A stretch of DNA of 64,000 nt from Ustilaginoidea virens (GCF_000687475.1 NC_057319.1:868001-932000); one strand, 5' to 3'; positions 11,145 through 24,193 are shown, counted from the stretch's first letter. Translations and numbers: made by a program. Notes: generated from the letters alone by a model not told the origin.

Positions 11145-13189
11145 TTAGTGTGCGCGATAGTCGGGTTTGCGAGCCATGTTGACCGGTGGAGGGGGCTCAT
11201 CGTCGTCAACCGGGTAGGGAGGAATGGATGACTGGGATATGCGCGAAGAAGTCGGTGCGTGCGCCTGACGGAGGCGATTACCATCTGGCAAGGGAGTTTT
11301 GGGAGGCAAAGGAGGAGGTTCGATTCGCGTCGGCGGCGGCGCTACCTGCTGTGAGGGAGGCGGCCTCGGAAGCTCATCGAGGCTCATGACGGCAATCTTG
11401 TCCGTGTCGGACGAGATGTAGTACTGGTTAGGCGATGGCGCCGATACGAGCAAACGATCGGGATCGTCTCCCAGGGGGGTCATGGCCCCCGGATTCCTGG
11501 AATTGCCCGTGTTGGGTCGTATACGGTCGTGCGAGCTGCGAGGAGAAGCCAGCTGATTGGAAGCAACCTGCAAACTGTCGGATCCGGAATCGAATGACGA
11601 GCGGCTTGGTGGACTACGTGGAGGCGGCGACGAAAGCGATGTCGGCATATCGCCAGGTAACTCGACGGCGAGCGGCATGTCAAAGTTTGTCGCCGACGTG
11701 GATTTGACCAGTTCCGGGATACCCAGCTGAGCGCGGTCCCATCTGAGCTTGGCTTTGAAAATCTTGGCCAGCTTGGTAGAGATGCCCTGAATCATTTTCT
11801 GCTCCGTTTCCCGAGCCATGTACCTTCTGGTGCCTGTGCTTATGTCTCCCAGCCGATGCCATTCGTTCATGCCGAACTCGCCGACGCCGACTTCCACGTT
11901 TAGCCGGTAGTAGGTCTCGACGTTGACGCCGCGTTTGATGAGATGCTCTCTCAGCATGTACTCGTGGATCTTCTCGCAGCCTTCAATCTTGGCAATGAGT
12001 CGCCTTCGCGCTTCGGCAAAATCCCCCAAGAAACCCTCATACCACGCGTTTTGGTTTGAATCGCTAGACTTGGGCCGCTTGCCGGTTCCGACACTAACAA
12101 AAACCCCGATTTCGCGACCGGGCCATTCGTTCACCACAGCCTCGTCCAATGCTTCGGGCGCAGGGTTGAAGGTGCCTGAGCCGTCGTCGTGGAAGATGGA
12201 CTGGCCGATGCGGATGGGTTTGAATGCTAGACCTATCGCGCTGGTCGCACGTCCGGCTTGCCAGATCTTGCAGTCGAATTCCGGAGGGGGCTCACGCCTT
12301 GAATCGTACGATCGCAGCATGGCTGGTGGTGATCCTCTGGGGGATCCTTGATATACGGCAGTGACTGCTCTATTCAAACGTTCAGCATGTGATGGATCTC
12401 CCACAAAAAATATAAAATAAAATAAAATAAAATAAAAAAAGGGGGCGCTCGTTTGTCTTTTTGACCCGGATGAGAAGATGCAAACATACGTCTTGGTTCT
12501 TGTTTCCCGCGCATCGTACAATCTGGCGTGCGGGTTGCCGTGCCTTGGATTAAATGCCGGTCGCGCCAGCTGAGCTGATGGACTTCGAGCACTGAAACTC
12601 ACGGTGCTCGCGTTGCTCGCGTTTCGTCTGGGTCCGGCCGCGCTGGAGTATTGCGCGGGGTTTAAAGGGCTCATCAGGTCGACTTCTTGGCGACCATCGT
12701 TTCCTTCCCCTTCATGAATGGTGTGCTCCTGCACGGCCTGCTGGATCGCCTCCTCGAGCTTGCTGGCTTTGAAGAGCGTGGATCGGTAGGGGATTCCGGC
12801 AAATGTTTTGTCCGTCTCAAACACCATTCGCGTCATGCGCACATAGAGTTCCTTGCATGTCTCCAGGTCAAGGCGCATCCGGCCCAGCATAAGCGCGATC
12901 AGACCGCCAGTTCCGGTTCCTACGATGAGGTCGAAGTGGTCGCACGGCTTCGGGATCTCATGACGTCGCGGAGCTCGACCTTGGACCTCTACGAAGGTTC
13001 GGTGCATCAACTCCTGTACGATTATGAGCATAGAATAACCCCGGACGCCTCCTCCATCTTTGAACTTGTCAGCAGCCGAACGCGCAAGAGTACTTGCAGT
13101 GTTGGGGAGGACAGCTATTCACCTAGCGACAGGACTCGCAATGGTGGACCCTTGGTGGTGTCCTTCCTTCGGACACCATAGGCGTCCAT
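11145..13189 (-). CDS. Patatin-like phospholipase family protein lacking the nucleophile serine
   Basis: Patatins hydrolyse acyl esters with a Ser-Asp dyad. The oxyanion loop DGGGVRGYSM is seen after joining exons 13189-13123 and 13057-12490 (intron 13122-13058, acceptor AAG). The nucleophile elbow, normally G-x-S-x-G, reads GTGTGG because the middle codon is GGA (Gly), and the usual DGG/DGA site reads DGSGTFNP. A second intron, 12489-12370, joins ...RTKT to AVTAVYQG; it is rich in ATTTT and a multiple of three, so the frame stays open through it. The last 170 or so residues are Pro/Ser-rich and disordered. The frame is coding-like upstream to about 13260 (PSQLLHELRGRNLVNLAMDAYGV) but has no ATG before 13189, so a short 5' exon is probably missing. 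As far as I recall, fungal relatives also carry GTGTGG; catalytic activity is doubtful. Confidence 0.85.
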
Positions 13190-15393
13190 GGCTAGATTGA
13201 CGAGATTCCGTCCCCGCAACTCGTGCAATAGCTGGGACGGGGGATAGTGCAAAGGTTGTGAGGTTGTCGCAGAGTTGTTTCGTGGGGCTGAGACTGTTAT
13301 GGCGGCAGCCTTTGATGACACTTGCTGCGGTGCGATGTACGGATGAACAGACGAAGGCGGGCAAGCAGTGGTGGGAAAAAGTAAGCCAGCTTGTTGAAGT
13401 TGTCGGGGCGCAGAAGTCCAGCCACTCTGGGCACCTGTGCGGAGTACTCCGTACTGTTACTGTGATGCAACCCAACGCGAGTTGTCGCCCTCTAGGTAGT
13501 TTTGCTGACCATGTGTTCATGTGTTCTAACTTTTTGATGGTTGGAGGCGAAGGCGTCAACTTACCAGGCGGGGCGGGGCGCAGGTCGGGCGGATCGTGGT
13601 TTGGTTTGTAGTTTCATCTCGATGGCTCCTGGTGACTTATCCGTAGCTGAGTTGACCAGCGGGTTAACAGGTATTGACATGTATTCGCTCGCTGAGCCTC
13701 CCTTGGCGGGGCAATGACTGAGCAGCGCCACTTCGGCCGATTCGGCCATGCCCGTTCATCAGGTTGCGACTCAGACTGGAGGCTTTTTTTTTTAAATTAA
13801 CTTGAGCACCAGTTAGTAGGCTACATGTACTTACTAATGGAGCCTTGATGGTTCAACTGTGATTTGTTGGCGCCAAGGGGCGAACGAAGCTGTGGCTGGG
13901 CCTGCCACTGGTTTTGGAGGCCTGAGGATTGATGACGATACCAGGCTGAGAGGCACGTCGTTTGGCAGCTGCGTCCGTCTGGTCTGGCAGCCGCGTCCAG
14001 CAGGCATCAAGAGGTATTGATATGTCAATATATCCAGACCCTTGAGACCCAAATCACGGCACAACCCACCAGAGGGTCCCAAGCTCTGCCGACTGATAAA
14101 TCAGATCCTGTCCAGCTCAAACGACACCGAGCACGGGGCACGGAGTACACCCGTACCCATCTATCACGCCGCGCGCAAGGCTGTGCAGCCTGCTGCTGCA
14201 GAAAAGGCAGAAACGCGGATGGTCCGGAGCCCGGGACGTGGCAGCAGCAGGTACGCGCTTACGGCGTCATCGTCGGTTTTGCGCAAATGGCACAGAGGGC
14301 GTCTGGTACCATCTGTGTGTGTTCCGCCCCTTGCTACGGGGTACAGTATAGATAGACATGAAATCGACGTTTCCGTTCCTGCTTTACTCCGCTGGATAAG
14401 CAGTTGGTTGACCAGGGGCATTGATTGTGCCATGCCGCTCCACACAGCCAGGGCCAAAAGCAAACAAGAAGCACGCTTGATTGCCACAAAAGCCGCGATG
14501 GCTTCGCGATGCGTATCACGGTGGAATGCGGAGTACGGCTTGCCGCAATGCCAAGGCCTGTCCTCGTCCCCGTCATATGTACCTGTCAGCGTCCCACTTG
14601 TGGAAACCGAAGTTGCCAGGCGCCCAAGGTAATATGTAATCCCTTTGACAAGAAGTCGCAGCTTGCCTCACAAATCAACCCTCTCAGACAGCAGCACTGT
14701 AGCCTGTATGGGCTTTACTATTTTAGCCATCGGAACTTATTGCATGGCCAGCGATCCGAGTCAATCCTAGCTCTAAAGAAACGAACTTGTCCGCTTGCGT
14801 ATGCCCAAGTCTTAGCTCAGCGTGGCTGCGTGCTTCACCAGTTAGTAGTAGTGGTAGTAGTGGGCGACGCCGCTTGCTCGTTCCTTTTACCACGAGCAAC
14901 TCGCATAATGCAACAACTCATTCAACCCCAGTGTCAGCAGATGTTCGTGGCAGAACTCCGTTCCAACACCTGCTCAAAGATGCGAGTGCTTCGGGGCCAA
15001 ACCGCCTACATCGAGATGACATGTTTCAGGATACTGGTCGGTTTGCCATCATAGGAATGAGCATGATGGAGCACGTTGGGGATAGTCACCACCATGATGT
15101 CGACTTGCTGGAAAAAGGACGACGACGGTAGTCAACCTGGCTGTTTACAATTTGCCCCCTCTCGTTTTGGACGGGGTAGCACGAGTTTATTCTTGTCACA
15201 CAGTCTTTTCCGAGCCGCGATTGCTCACCGCCTCTGTGTAAAGTAACTTTGCTGGAACAAAGTTCGAGTACTACGGAGTAGATGTTCATCCATTGGGCAT
15301 CAAGTTTCGTCAAAACAGCATCAACATGGCCAAGCCTGCCGGTGGAGTCCAGCAAGGCTGTCGAATTCAAGTCAATTCCTGCTAGCCACACCG

Positions 15394-15396
<3 letters not shown>

Positions 15397-15435
<39 letters not shown>

Positions 15436-15453
15436 TTTTTTTTTTTTTTTTTT
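15397..15453. repeat. (TC)n followed by poly(T)
   Basis: About 15 TC units run into about 27 consecutive T, then further T-rich sequence to 15472. Intergenic. Confidence 0.95.
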
Positions 15454-16500
15454 GTCTTTCTCTTTTTTTTTTACCTGCCATGGTGTTCCCTTCAAGGCCA
15501 TCCTAAATGGCCTACCTATCCTTGGTGCCTCATCTCCCGATTGCTGTCTCGGTTGGCCGCTTCGGGTCCAAAGACAAGCAGGACTCAACACCACCCAAGG
15601 TACTCCGTACCTGGTAGCGCAATGGCAGCTGTCTCCCAGGATGGCAGCCTGGTCGCAATCCTTTGAGCCAGTATCGAGGTAATTGCCGGCTTGTGGGAAG
15701 TGTTGCCAAAAACGTTGGACACGGACAAAAATGGGCTTAACCTTGCAGCTTTAACCCATAATGCCGAGGATCCCTTCCGCGCCTCAACCTGGGCTGATGG
15801 GCATCAAGAGAGACCCCCTGATTTGGCGACTTGGGGCCACCGTTCTGCTTACTACCTCGATATCCAGATAGGAAGAGTGGAGGATGGGGAGTATCGCGAA
15901 CTGTGCTGGATGTATCCGGTGGGTAGGCCTGCTGGCATAGACGTAGACAGTTCCTTGCAGAGATGATTGTTCAGCCGTCCCTCGCTAGATAATGATTACT
16001 CATGGCACGCCCAGCTTCATGCTGCACTCGAGGCGCTCATGAGCCAAATGACCGACCAATTGCGCATGCATTTGGAGAGGCAATGTTTGGCCCGGAGGCG
16101 CGACCGTGGCTCCTGCCCAGGAGGAGCAGCCCGCAGCATTGTACTGTATTACTCCGTACAATCCCGCAAGCCGTACAGAGTACCCCGTACCGCCCAGCCA
16201 ACGCAATGCCCGATATGTGCAATGTCGGTTCGGGTTGGCGTTGCGGGTATCGACAATCGACAATCGACAATCGAGGGAGGACGAGGACGAGGACGATGAC
16301 GAGCCCTCTTCACACCCCCCTTTTCTCTGACACTCGTATCAATGCCATTTCCCATCCTCCCCCGCCCGCATCGTCACTCTGCCATCATCTCTGATGTCGC
16401 AAGGTGCTTGTGTGGAATACTGGTCCCCTCGATTCGTTCGTATTGATACTCCGCAGTAGAGACGGTACCTTGGGCATAAGCAGGTAGCGCTGGCGATTAA

Positions 16501-16566
16501 CAGGCAAGGCAGGGCAAGGCACAGGGCAAGGCACAGGGCAAGGCAGGGCAAGGCAGGCAAGGCAGG
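16501..16566. repeat. Short tandem repeat of GGCAAGGCA(CA)G units
   Basis: Imperfect array of units such as GGCAAGGCAGGGCAAGGCAC, unit length 10-12 bases, intergenic. Confidence 0.8.
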
Positions 16567-17432
16567 ACGGAGTAGTTCCTGCCGCACAACACGTAACAGA
16601 CGCTCAAGGTGGCTCGGCTAGGAGCCAATGGCAACGGGGCACGCCCCCACTGGTGCGCTCTCCTGGAGCACCTACAGGCTTCGCGAAGCCTAAACTCCTA
16701 AGCCGGGCTGCCCCAGTGCCTGGTTTGAACCAGAATCCTTGCCAACTAACTACGTACATTACATGCATGTATCAATTCAATGCCTTCCGACACAATAACC
16801 CCATAACCCAGAGTCCCAGACGACTTTAGCTTCCCCCGGCTGTCCTGTCGAGCACGGCACATCCAACCCACGTCCGCAAAGCAGCAATTGCAAGGGATTT
16901 GTTCTTGCCGCCTAGCTCCAACACGACTTGCCGACGGCCCTCCTTGGCCCTAGCCGTGGCAGCCTCGCCGACGCCAACTACTAGTCTTCTTCACACTTTG
17001 CTAAAGTTCTCGACTAATTGCAGCCTCCGAGTCCACCTTCCACCTTCCACCAGACCCTTCCCTCTCCCCTCCCCTGCTCTTCTTGGTGGTCCAATTCTGC
17101 CAGCCAAGCGTTGAGACCAATCAATGGCACCTCAAGCAGCCTCTTGTGCACCGCGCTTCGCTGACTTGTCTGGTATCTTGTTCACATCGTGTGGCTGAGA
17201 AAGCAGGCACGCCCATCCGTCTGCCTCGTCCTGACTGACGGCCCCGGCTAACAATACCGCCTTTCCAGCTGTGGAGATCCAAAGCGGTCCACGTAGCTCT
17301 CCAGAGCTCCGTAGGATTTCCTCTCTCTTTCTTCTTTTCCTTCTCTGCCATCCGCCAATTGCCCTGTCCGATTTCTTCCTCTGCCGCTGCCGCTGCCGCT
17401 GCCGCTGCCGCTTTGTGGTCTTTCACCTGTCG

Positions 17433-20092
17433 ATGGAGCCATCCTCCAAGAAAAGGAAGTTGGCTCCGAAAGTCAACGCTTCACCGGCCCCCAATTCTCA
17501 GCCCTCTGTTCCTCAGTACACCCGCGAGCCGTCGGTGAGTCACTGCAACCGACAAACCTCTCGATACAAACCTGTCCATAGGGCATGCCACATGCGTAGC
17601 AAACTGACACGACTTGTCAGCTATCACAAGGCCAGCATTATGCAGTTCAAGAAGCCCCGCTCATTGAACGGCAGGACTTTGAATCCTTCGCTCGCCATCT
17701 CCAAGACGCTGCCATGCTTATTCAGCGCCAGACTGAACGACCGCCTCACAATGATGTCTCGGTACTACTGCTGAGCTGGGAGGAAGACCGATCTGTAGAT
17801 TACGATGTTTTAGCCTTTCAGCAAGTACTGGAAACCAAGTACAACTTTTCCACCTACCGATGGCAAATTCCCACTGTGCCAAACCCCAGCATCAAGCTCG
17901 GCGTGCAGATGGCTTCTTTTCTGGAGAATGCCAGACCCAACCACTTGCGAATCGTTTACTATGCTGGTCATGGATATGTCGGCGGCGATGGCCATTTGTA
18001 CTGGGCATGGTGAGTCTACCAAGAGGGGGACGGACAGAGGCATTCTTCAGCCCTGTTAACATGCTGGGGACGCTCTAGCAACGCTCGCGATGACTCGGCC
18101 AAACTCAAATGGGACGGTGTGAGATGCTTGTTTGAGGATGCACAATCTGATATCCTTCTCCTGCTTGACACCTGTGCTATACCTGATCCTCCCACCTCAG
18201 GGAGCCACGGCATAAAGCAAGGGATAGCGGCAACGATGCCCGAACACAATGCTCTCGAATATAGCGCCCGCTCTTTCACCGCCAGCATGATTGAAGCCTT
18301 TGTAGCTCTGCAAAAGCTCTACAAAGGACGACCGTTCGGCGTCAACCGGCTGTTTGAGGAAATCGTTGCGCAAAAGTACATGCGCGCCGACGCCGCATCT
18401 GTCCAGCCGCAACTTCCACTGCTTTTCACTCTCACACCTGGTCAAAGTCGTAATTTGATGTTGGCCCCTTTGCCTCCAAGACCAGATCCTTTTATGCAAA
18501 ATGGCGGTGACGTGTCAGATGACCAGGGCAAACGCGATGGAGGAGATGACCTGATCGATCCAGAGTCGGTTTCTAACCTTCGATTTGACGAGAATCGGAT
18601 ACTCGTTTGCACCACCTTTGTCGGTGATGCTAGTCCTGACATGTCCTTTTTCCAGCAATGGCTTCAGAACACGCCACCGCTTGGGTCGAGAATTGCCGTG
18701 GAAGGAATGTTTCTAGGCCCGCCGACTATGCTTCTGATTTCCATGCCTCGCTCAGTATGGAGCATTGTGCAGCACGACAAAGTTTGCTGTTTCTTGGGAT
18801 ACATCAGCTCCCACAATATGATTCACCTGTATGAAAAAATGTTGGGACCTGGCGGCGTTCGGCCCTTTGATAAGAAAATAGAGGATGGAAAGATTCTTGT
18901 GCAAGCAAGCGAAGTTGGAGCTGTCACGCCCGCGAGGATTCATGGAGATCAGGATACCCACGAGCGCGTCTACCACGCTCCCGGTCCTCGAGAGGAAAAT
19001 TTCAAGGCCGAGGGAACAACCCTACTCCCTCAAACCAGCCCACCTCTGCTGCCCTTTGGAGTGGAAGCCCCTGAAGACGAGGGTGAGGTGGAAGATACCG
19101 CCGAAATGCAAGAGGCAGCAGAGCAGCTCAAGGCCCTTAGTCACGTGCAGCACAGAGGCAACGAAGCTGCGCCCGGAGAACGAATGCGCACTATTTTACC
19201 CGATTCCGTCTCGGAAGCAGCTCGCGAGAATGCTCGGCTGTCCCAGGGACCAGGCGACAACATTGGACGTGATTCAGCCACATTGATGGACATGCAAGTG
19301 GCTCCCGGCTCAAGAGGCAAAGGACGCCGGCGTTCTCTCACGAAGCAGGAAACACGATGCAGCCACTGCAGCCATGCACCGTTCAGGGATTCATCATCGT
19401 TGCGGAAGCACATTGCTGCCGCGCATACAAGACCCTTTCCGTGCGCTTTCTCCTTTGCCGGCTGCACAAGCACATTCGGATCCAAAAACGAGTGGAAAAG
19501 GCATATTGCCTCTCAGCATCTCTGCCTACAGTTTTACCGGTGCTCAGCCTGCCCCCAGGCCACGATTGAGAGCAAAGGCAATGAGTTCAATCGCAAGGAC
19601 CTGTTCACGCAGCATTTACGCCGGATGCACGCGCCTTTCCAAATCAAGAGGGCCATTTCGCAAGGTGATGAGCAACTGCAGTCAGAATGGGAAACGCACG
19701 TCAAAGGGATGCAACAGACATGTCTGGTCACAAGACGTCAGCCTCCTCAGAAAGCTGCATGTCCGAAACTTGATTGTCGGAAAGAGTTTGATGGCCAAAC
19801 CGCGTGGGACGAGTGGACAGAGCACGTCGGGCGACACATGGAGAAGGGTGAGGGCCCAGTTCTAGAAGTTGATGGCTTGCTAGTGCAGTGGGCATTGGAC
19901 GAGGGAATCATTGAACCGAAAGGGGACGGGGAGTACCGCCTATGCTCCTCATACTATCCACTTTCTTACCAGAGCAGCTCTGGACCGATGCTGGGCCGGA
20001 ACGACTCCATCTTTACTTCTTTGGCAGACTCTTGTCAAGTGGATGAGGTTCTGGCAGTAGGAGAGGCGAAGCTGGAGGTTGACGAAGGCTGA
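17433..20092 (+). CDS. Caspase-like domain fused to C2H2 zinc fingers
   Basis: Exons 17433-17534, 17621-18009 and 18079-20092 (GT-AG introns, 835 codons with stop) give 834 aa. The N-terminus has a basic cluster, SSKKRKLAPK, like a nuclear localisation signal. Residues ~85-290 resemble a caspase/peptidase C14 fold: a beta strand VSVLLLSWEED, then RIVYYAGHGY with candidate catalytic His151, then DILLLLDTCA with candidate Cys196, as in caspase H-G and D-x-C motifs. An acidic and Ser/Pro linker follows. Residues ~590-750 hold several C2H2-like fingers: CSHC...H-x3-H, CAFSFAGC...H-x4-H, CSACPQ...H, and CPKLDC...H-x3-H. A protease or pseudo-protease tied to nucleic acid or protein binding is a reasonable inference; substrate and pathway are unknown. 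The neighbours give no functional hint. Confidence 0.82.
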
Positions 20093-21185
20093 TACCAGGC
20101 CTACGATGACCGCGCAAGGAGCCCTGCGGCTCCTCACTGTTGAGTAATCCCCTTCTCACGGCGGAGTACATGCAAGACCGAACAATTTCGGAACCCTGTA
20201 CTCGATGCATACATGCAAGCTTTGCAGGCCTTGATAAGATGACGAATTAACGACGCAACGATTTACTCATTACACCGGCATAAAGGCCACATACTTACGG
20301 GGCCCGGGACACGGATTTACAGGAACACATGGCAAGCCTGCTGCCGCCCTTTGTTCCTTCAAACTGTGTTTAATGACTTTTATGTCGGGGAGGCGGGAGG
20401 ACAGGGAGGGGTGGGTCAAGGAAGAAGTTTATGACTGGCGAATTTGGCATTTTGCATTTGCATTTTATGGGATTTGGTTGCCAACCATCCCGAGAAGTAT
20501 GAGCCAACCTATCGCGGAGTTGGGGGAGGCAACAGCCGGACTCTTTGATTCAGTCGCTTATGAAATGTGAAACGGGATAAATCGTTGCGCGACTGTTTTT
20601 GACTTTGGATTTGCGTTGAGAATCGAGACGAGACGAGGCGACTGTGTATGGATTCCGAGCTTTGGATGAAGAATGGAGACGACGCAGTTTCCATGGTCTA
20701 TATTACGTGCTGCTTTGATTTGTGTTCCAACTCAATCTTATTACATCCTGGTGCACTTGTCAAACCTTGTACGTGTTGGTACATGTCGGTAAGTCTTGTG
20801 CATCTTGTGCATCTTGTGTATCTTGTTACATGTTGCTACATTTATTTTGCTACATCCTGCTACATCTTGTTGCATCTTGTACATTTTTATAATCATGTCA
20901 CATTTTTCATCATATCTTGTACATCTTCATCTCAATGCACGATACTTTGACTTATTCGTCTTGCTCCTCCTTCTTGATCGCGATGCTTTCCAGTTCCTTT
21001 CCGTCATGCGTATTGCGAGTCATTTCATTCATCATCGGCCTCAGGCAGTGGGCCTTGCTCAAAGACGGCGATTTGTCTTTGGAAACTTCCCGTTCCTGGG
21101 GAAGGAAAGAAAGGAACAGTAGTGATCGCGAGTGTCCTTGGCCAGAATGCCGCGTTTTACGCGCTATCCGCATCAACTTCCCCAG
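20093..21185. other. Intergenic region, 1.1 kb, between convergent genes
   Basis: This lies between the caspase-like gene (+) and the GH31 gene (-), so it should contain both 3' regions. No gene is seen. The span 20780-20940 is an imperfect array of ATCTTGT/ACATCTTGT units. Confidence 0.5.
20780..20940. repeat. Imperfect repeat of CATCTTGT units
   Basis: Many degenerate 8-10 bp copies (CTTGTGCAT, CTTGTTACAT, GCTACATCTTGT) between two convergent genes. Confidence 0.65.
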
Positions 21186-24100
21186 TCATGACTCAAGGGC
21201 GTTGAAGGTGGCGGCCTTGTCTAGGGGGAGATTCACGTCGTACGTCGACGAGGCTGGCTCGTCGCCGCCGAGGGAGCGCCCTCCCTTCCCCTTGCTGGGC
21301 TTGCGCTGCAGCCCCAAGAAGGTAATCTTGGAGATTCGCGCAGGCCCCTTGTAGTTGAAGACGCCGTCGATGGACAGGCAGCCGTTCTTGTAGGCAAAAT
21401 TGATGAGGGAGTGCCGGCCCTTTTGGTCGATGGAGACGCCGTCGTCGAGGTACAGCTGGCCCTTGGCCTCGCCCCTGGGCCCGTCCACGGGGACGATGAG
21501 CTCAAAGTCTTGCTTGCGGAGCTCGGCGGTGGTGTAGGTGGCGTTGAGGCGGGCCGGGAGGATGACGCCCGCGCGGATGAAGAGCGGGATGGTGGTGGTG
21601 TTGACGTCCCTGAGGGTGTGGACCTTGGCGCCGCCGCGGACCGGCTGGTGCGTGTACCAGTCGAAGAAGAGGTCGTTGGGCAGGTAGACGTCGACGCTGG
21701 TCGAGCCCTGCTGCGTGACGGGGGCGACGAGGAGGCCCGGCCCGAAGAAGTACTGGAGCTCGAGGGCCCACGTGGCCTTGTCCCTGGGGTAGTGGTAGAA
21801 GACGGGCTGGACGGCGGGGGTCCCGTCGGTAGAGGCGCGGTACATGGCGGTGTAGATGTAGTCGAGGAGTCGGTAGCGGACGGCAATGGCCCTGCGGGCG
21901 CTCTCGGCGACCGAGTCCCAGAGGTAGAACTCCTGGGGGATGGACGTGTCGCCGTTGTGGTTGCGGTAAAAGGTGGAGAAGGCGCCCAGGGAGGCCCACC
22001 GGGCGCAGAGCTCCTCGGTGGTGTTGCCGCCGAAGCCGCAGACGTCGGAGCCGACCATGCTGAAGCCGTAGATGGAGGTGAAGGCGAGCATCTCGCGGAT
22101 CGAGTTGCGGTACATGTCCCACGAGGAGAGGTTGTCGCCCAGCCAGTGGCCGACTTTCGATCCCGCGCCGGAAAATGTCGAGCGCGTGATGATCATGGGT
22201 CGGAGACCAGGGCGGCGGGCGAGCATGGCTTCTCGGGAGGCGATGGACATCATGGAGCCGTACATGTTGTGCGTGTCGTACATGGCCAGGCCGTTTTCGT
22301 GCATGATGTCCGTGTTGACGGTGTGGTTCGAGAGGCCGCCCTTGTCCGCGTTCCACGAGTCCTGGTAGGCGGCCTTGTTGTGAATGGCGTATTTGGGATA
22401 GAGAAGGTCGCGTCCAGGGAGACCCTTTCGATTGCCGTTTCGTGTGGCTCGAGCCTCGGGCTGCCGCCCGTCGTTGTTTCCAGCGGAGCGCGCCAGAACG
22501 TCAATGTCGCGGGGTGATTCGGCGACGGGAGAGCGGGCCAGGTGAGGCAGGGCGCCCCTGGAGCGCTTGCAGCCTGTGCTTGGGGGCTGGAAATCGCAAG
22601 GCCAGCCGGGTAGCTCTCTCGGGTTCTCGCGGACAGGTGGCGCTGGCGGAGGATACCCCTTGGCGGTAGCATATGGGTCGTCGCAGGGGAAGTTGCAGGG
22701 GAAGCTACTCGGCTCATTCATGTCGATCCAGAGAGCGTCAATGTCCACGCCGGTCTTCTTGTCGAAGAAGCTGGCAAACATTCCGGTCCAGTACTTTGCA
22801 ATGTTCTTGGAAAACCAGTCGGGAAAGACGGTCACGCCGGGCCAGACAACGCCAATCCAGACGGAGCCGTTGTTTCGCTTGAGAAAGATGTCGTCTTGGA
22901 TGCCGACATGCAGAGGGGCGTAGTCCTGATAGGCGACTGCGGGATCTACCATGAGGATATAGTGCTGGTCATGCTCGTGGAGGTGGGACACGAGCTGGCG
23001 CATCTTGTGCAATGGATAACGCTCGGGGTCTAGCGAAAAGACGCGACGACGGTCCATGTAGTCAATGTCTGTCCACATTGTTTCGAGCGGAATGCCGGCC
23101 TTGCTGTAGTTGTACACTACCTCGGCGACTTCATAAACGTCGCGGTAGCCGTACCTAGTGTGTGCGTTAAAACTTGCCCCCCCCCATCTTAATTTGAGAC
23201 AGGGTAGGTGGAGAGCGCATCGACATGGCGTTGTCTACGGGGGCCACACGTACCGACACTGATGGAATCCCAAACCCCAGTAGGGCTGCATTACCGGGTT
23301 CCCAGCAATCTCGGCATATTGCTGGGCGACCTTTGTCGGCGTGTTGCCGGAAAAGAACCACAAGTCAAAAACGCCTCCGAGAGTGTTGTACTCGAGGTAC
23401 TGACTGCCGTCGCTGGTCTTGTCAATCATGACATCCATGCCGTTGGAGTTTAGCAAGAAGACACCGTGGGACCCGGACTCTCGGTGCTCGAGATAAAAGG
23501 GCTGAGTACCGTACAGGTTTGCACCTTCGGGGAGAGCAAAACTGTCTTGGTTCCACATGGTCCGGATGTACTTGGTGGTGTTGAGTCTCAGGGGATCAGA
23601 GTGCTCGCCAAGGCCGTACAGGTAGGGGTCCTTGGGCAGCTTGGTACGCAGACGGAGATACTGTGATTCGAACACCAGAGAGGCGGCGGATGTGTCGAAG
23701 AGAACCTCGTGAGAATGCCGCCTGCTCACCTTGAATGAAAATGGGCTGGCTGTGTAGTGGAACTGGAGTTTGCTGCTAGAGGGAGAAGATTTTCCGGTAG
23801 GACGAGGGAAAACTGCTTCCGGGACTTGGTAGACCTGGTTTTCCTCGTCTTGAATCTTGACATGAAGGCGATTGTCTGTCGAAAGATGAAGAGTAAGTTT
23901 CTCGATTTCAAAAGCATTGGCGCCGTGACGCAGGGCAAAGCTCGGAAGAAGAAGTTCAGGAACCCACCAGACTCATAGGTCACTTCTAGAATAAGATTCT
24001 TCAAATCCTCGCCGTAGACGTTGCACGCTTCGCCGGCAAGGGAAAGGCGGGCCGTCAATCCATGGGCAGAGGTCTTGACATTTGACGCCTTGTATCCAGG

Positions 24101-24193
24101 ACATTTGGCGAGGGCATTATCGCCATCGCTGCGATTGATGACGGCGCCCCCCGATGCGAGACCCGAGAGTAGCAGGCTCTTCCAGTGCTTCAT
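21186..24193 (-). CDS. Secreted GH31 alpha-glucosidase, agdC-like
   Basis: Glycoside hydrolase family 31 enzymes release glucose from non-reducing ends with retention of configuration. Exons 24193-23968, 23875-23254 and 23154-21186 give 938 aa, a usual length for the family. The start at 24193 gives MKHWKSLLLSGLASGG, a signal peptide, followed by CPGYKASNVKTSAHGL, close to the mature start of Aspergillus agdC (alpha/beta-glucosidase C). The trefoil/N-terminal domain contains YLYGLGEHSDPLRL. In the barrel, the nucleophile is Asp ~427 in WIDMNEPSSF and the acid/base Asp ~653 in GSDVCGFGG, followed by RWASLGAFSTFYRNHN. A 50-residue Arg/Ala-rich insertion (about residues 478-530) separates NFPCDDPYATAKGYPP from the second catalytic half and may be proteolytically exposed. 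Intron donors are GTGGGT and GTACGT. It probably acts outside the cell on malto- or cello-oligosaccharides. Confidence 0.93.

Larger units (their letters stand above)
13190..17432. other. Intergenic region, 4.2 kb
   Basis: The first 70 to 300 bases probably hold the missing patatin 5' exon. The rest shows no gene I can support: open frames here lack both homology I recognise and a plausible start context. It contains four exact copies of the dispersed 9-mer (13445, 15272, 15601, 16150), a TC/T-rich microsatellite (15397-15453), short CGACAAT and GACGAG repeats (16252-16300) and a GGCAAGGCA repeat (16501-16566). CT-rich leader sequence from about 16870 to 17430 fits the promoter and 5' leader of the caspase-like gene. 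Confidence 0.45.
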
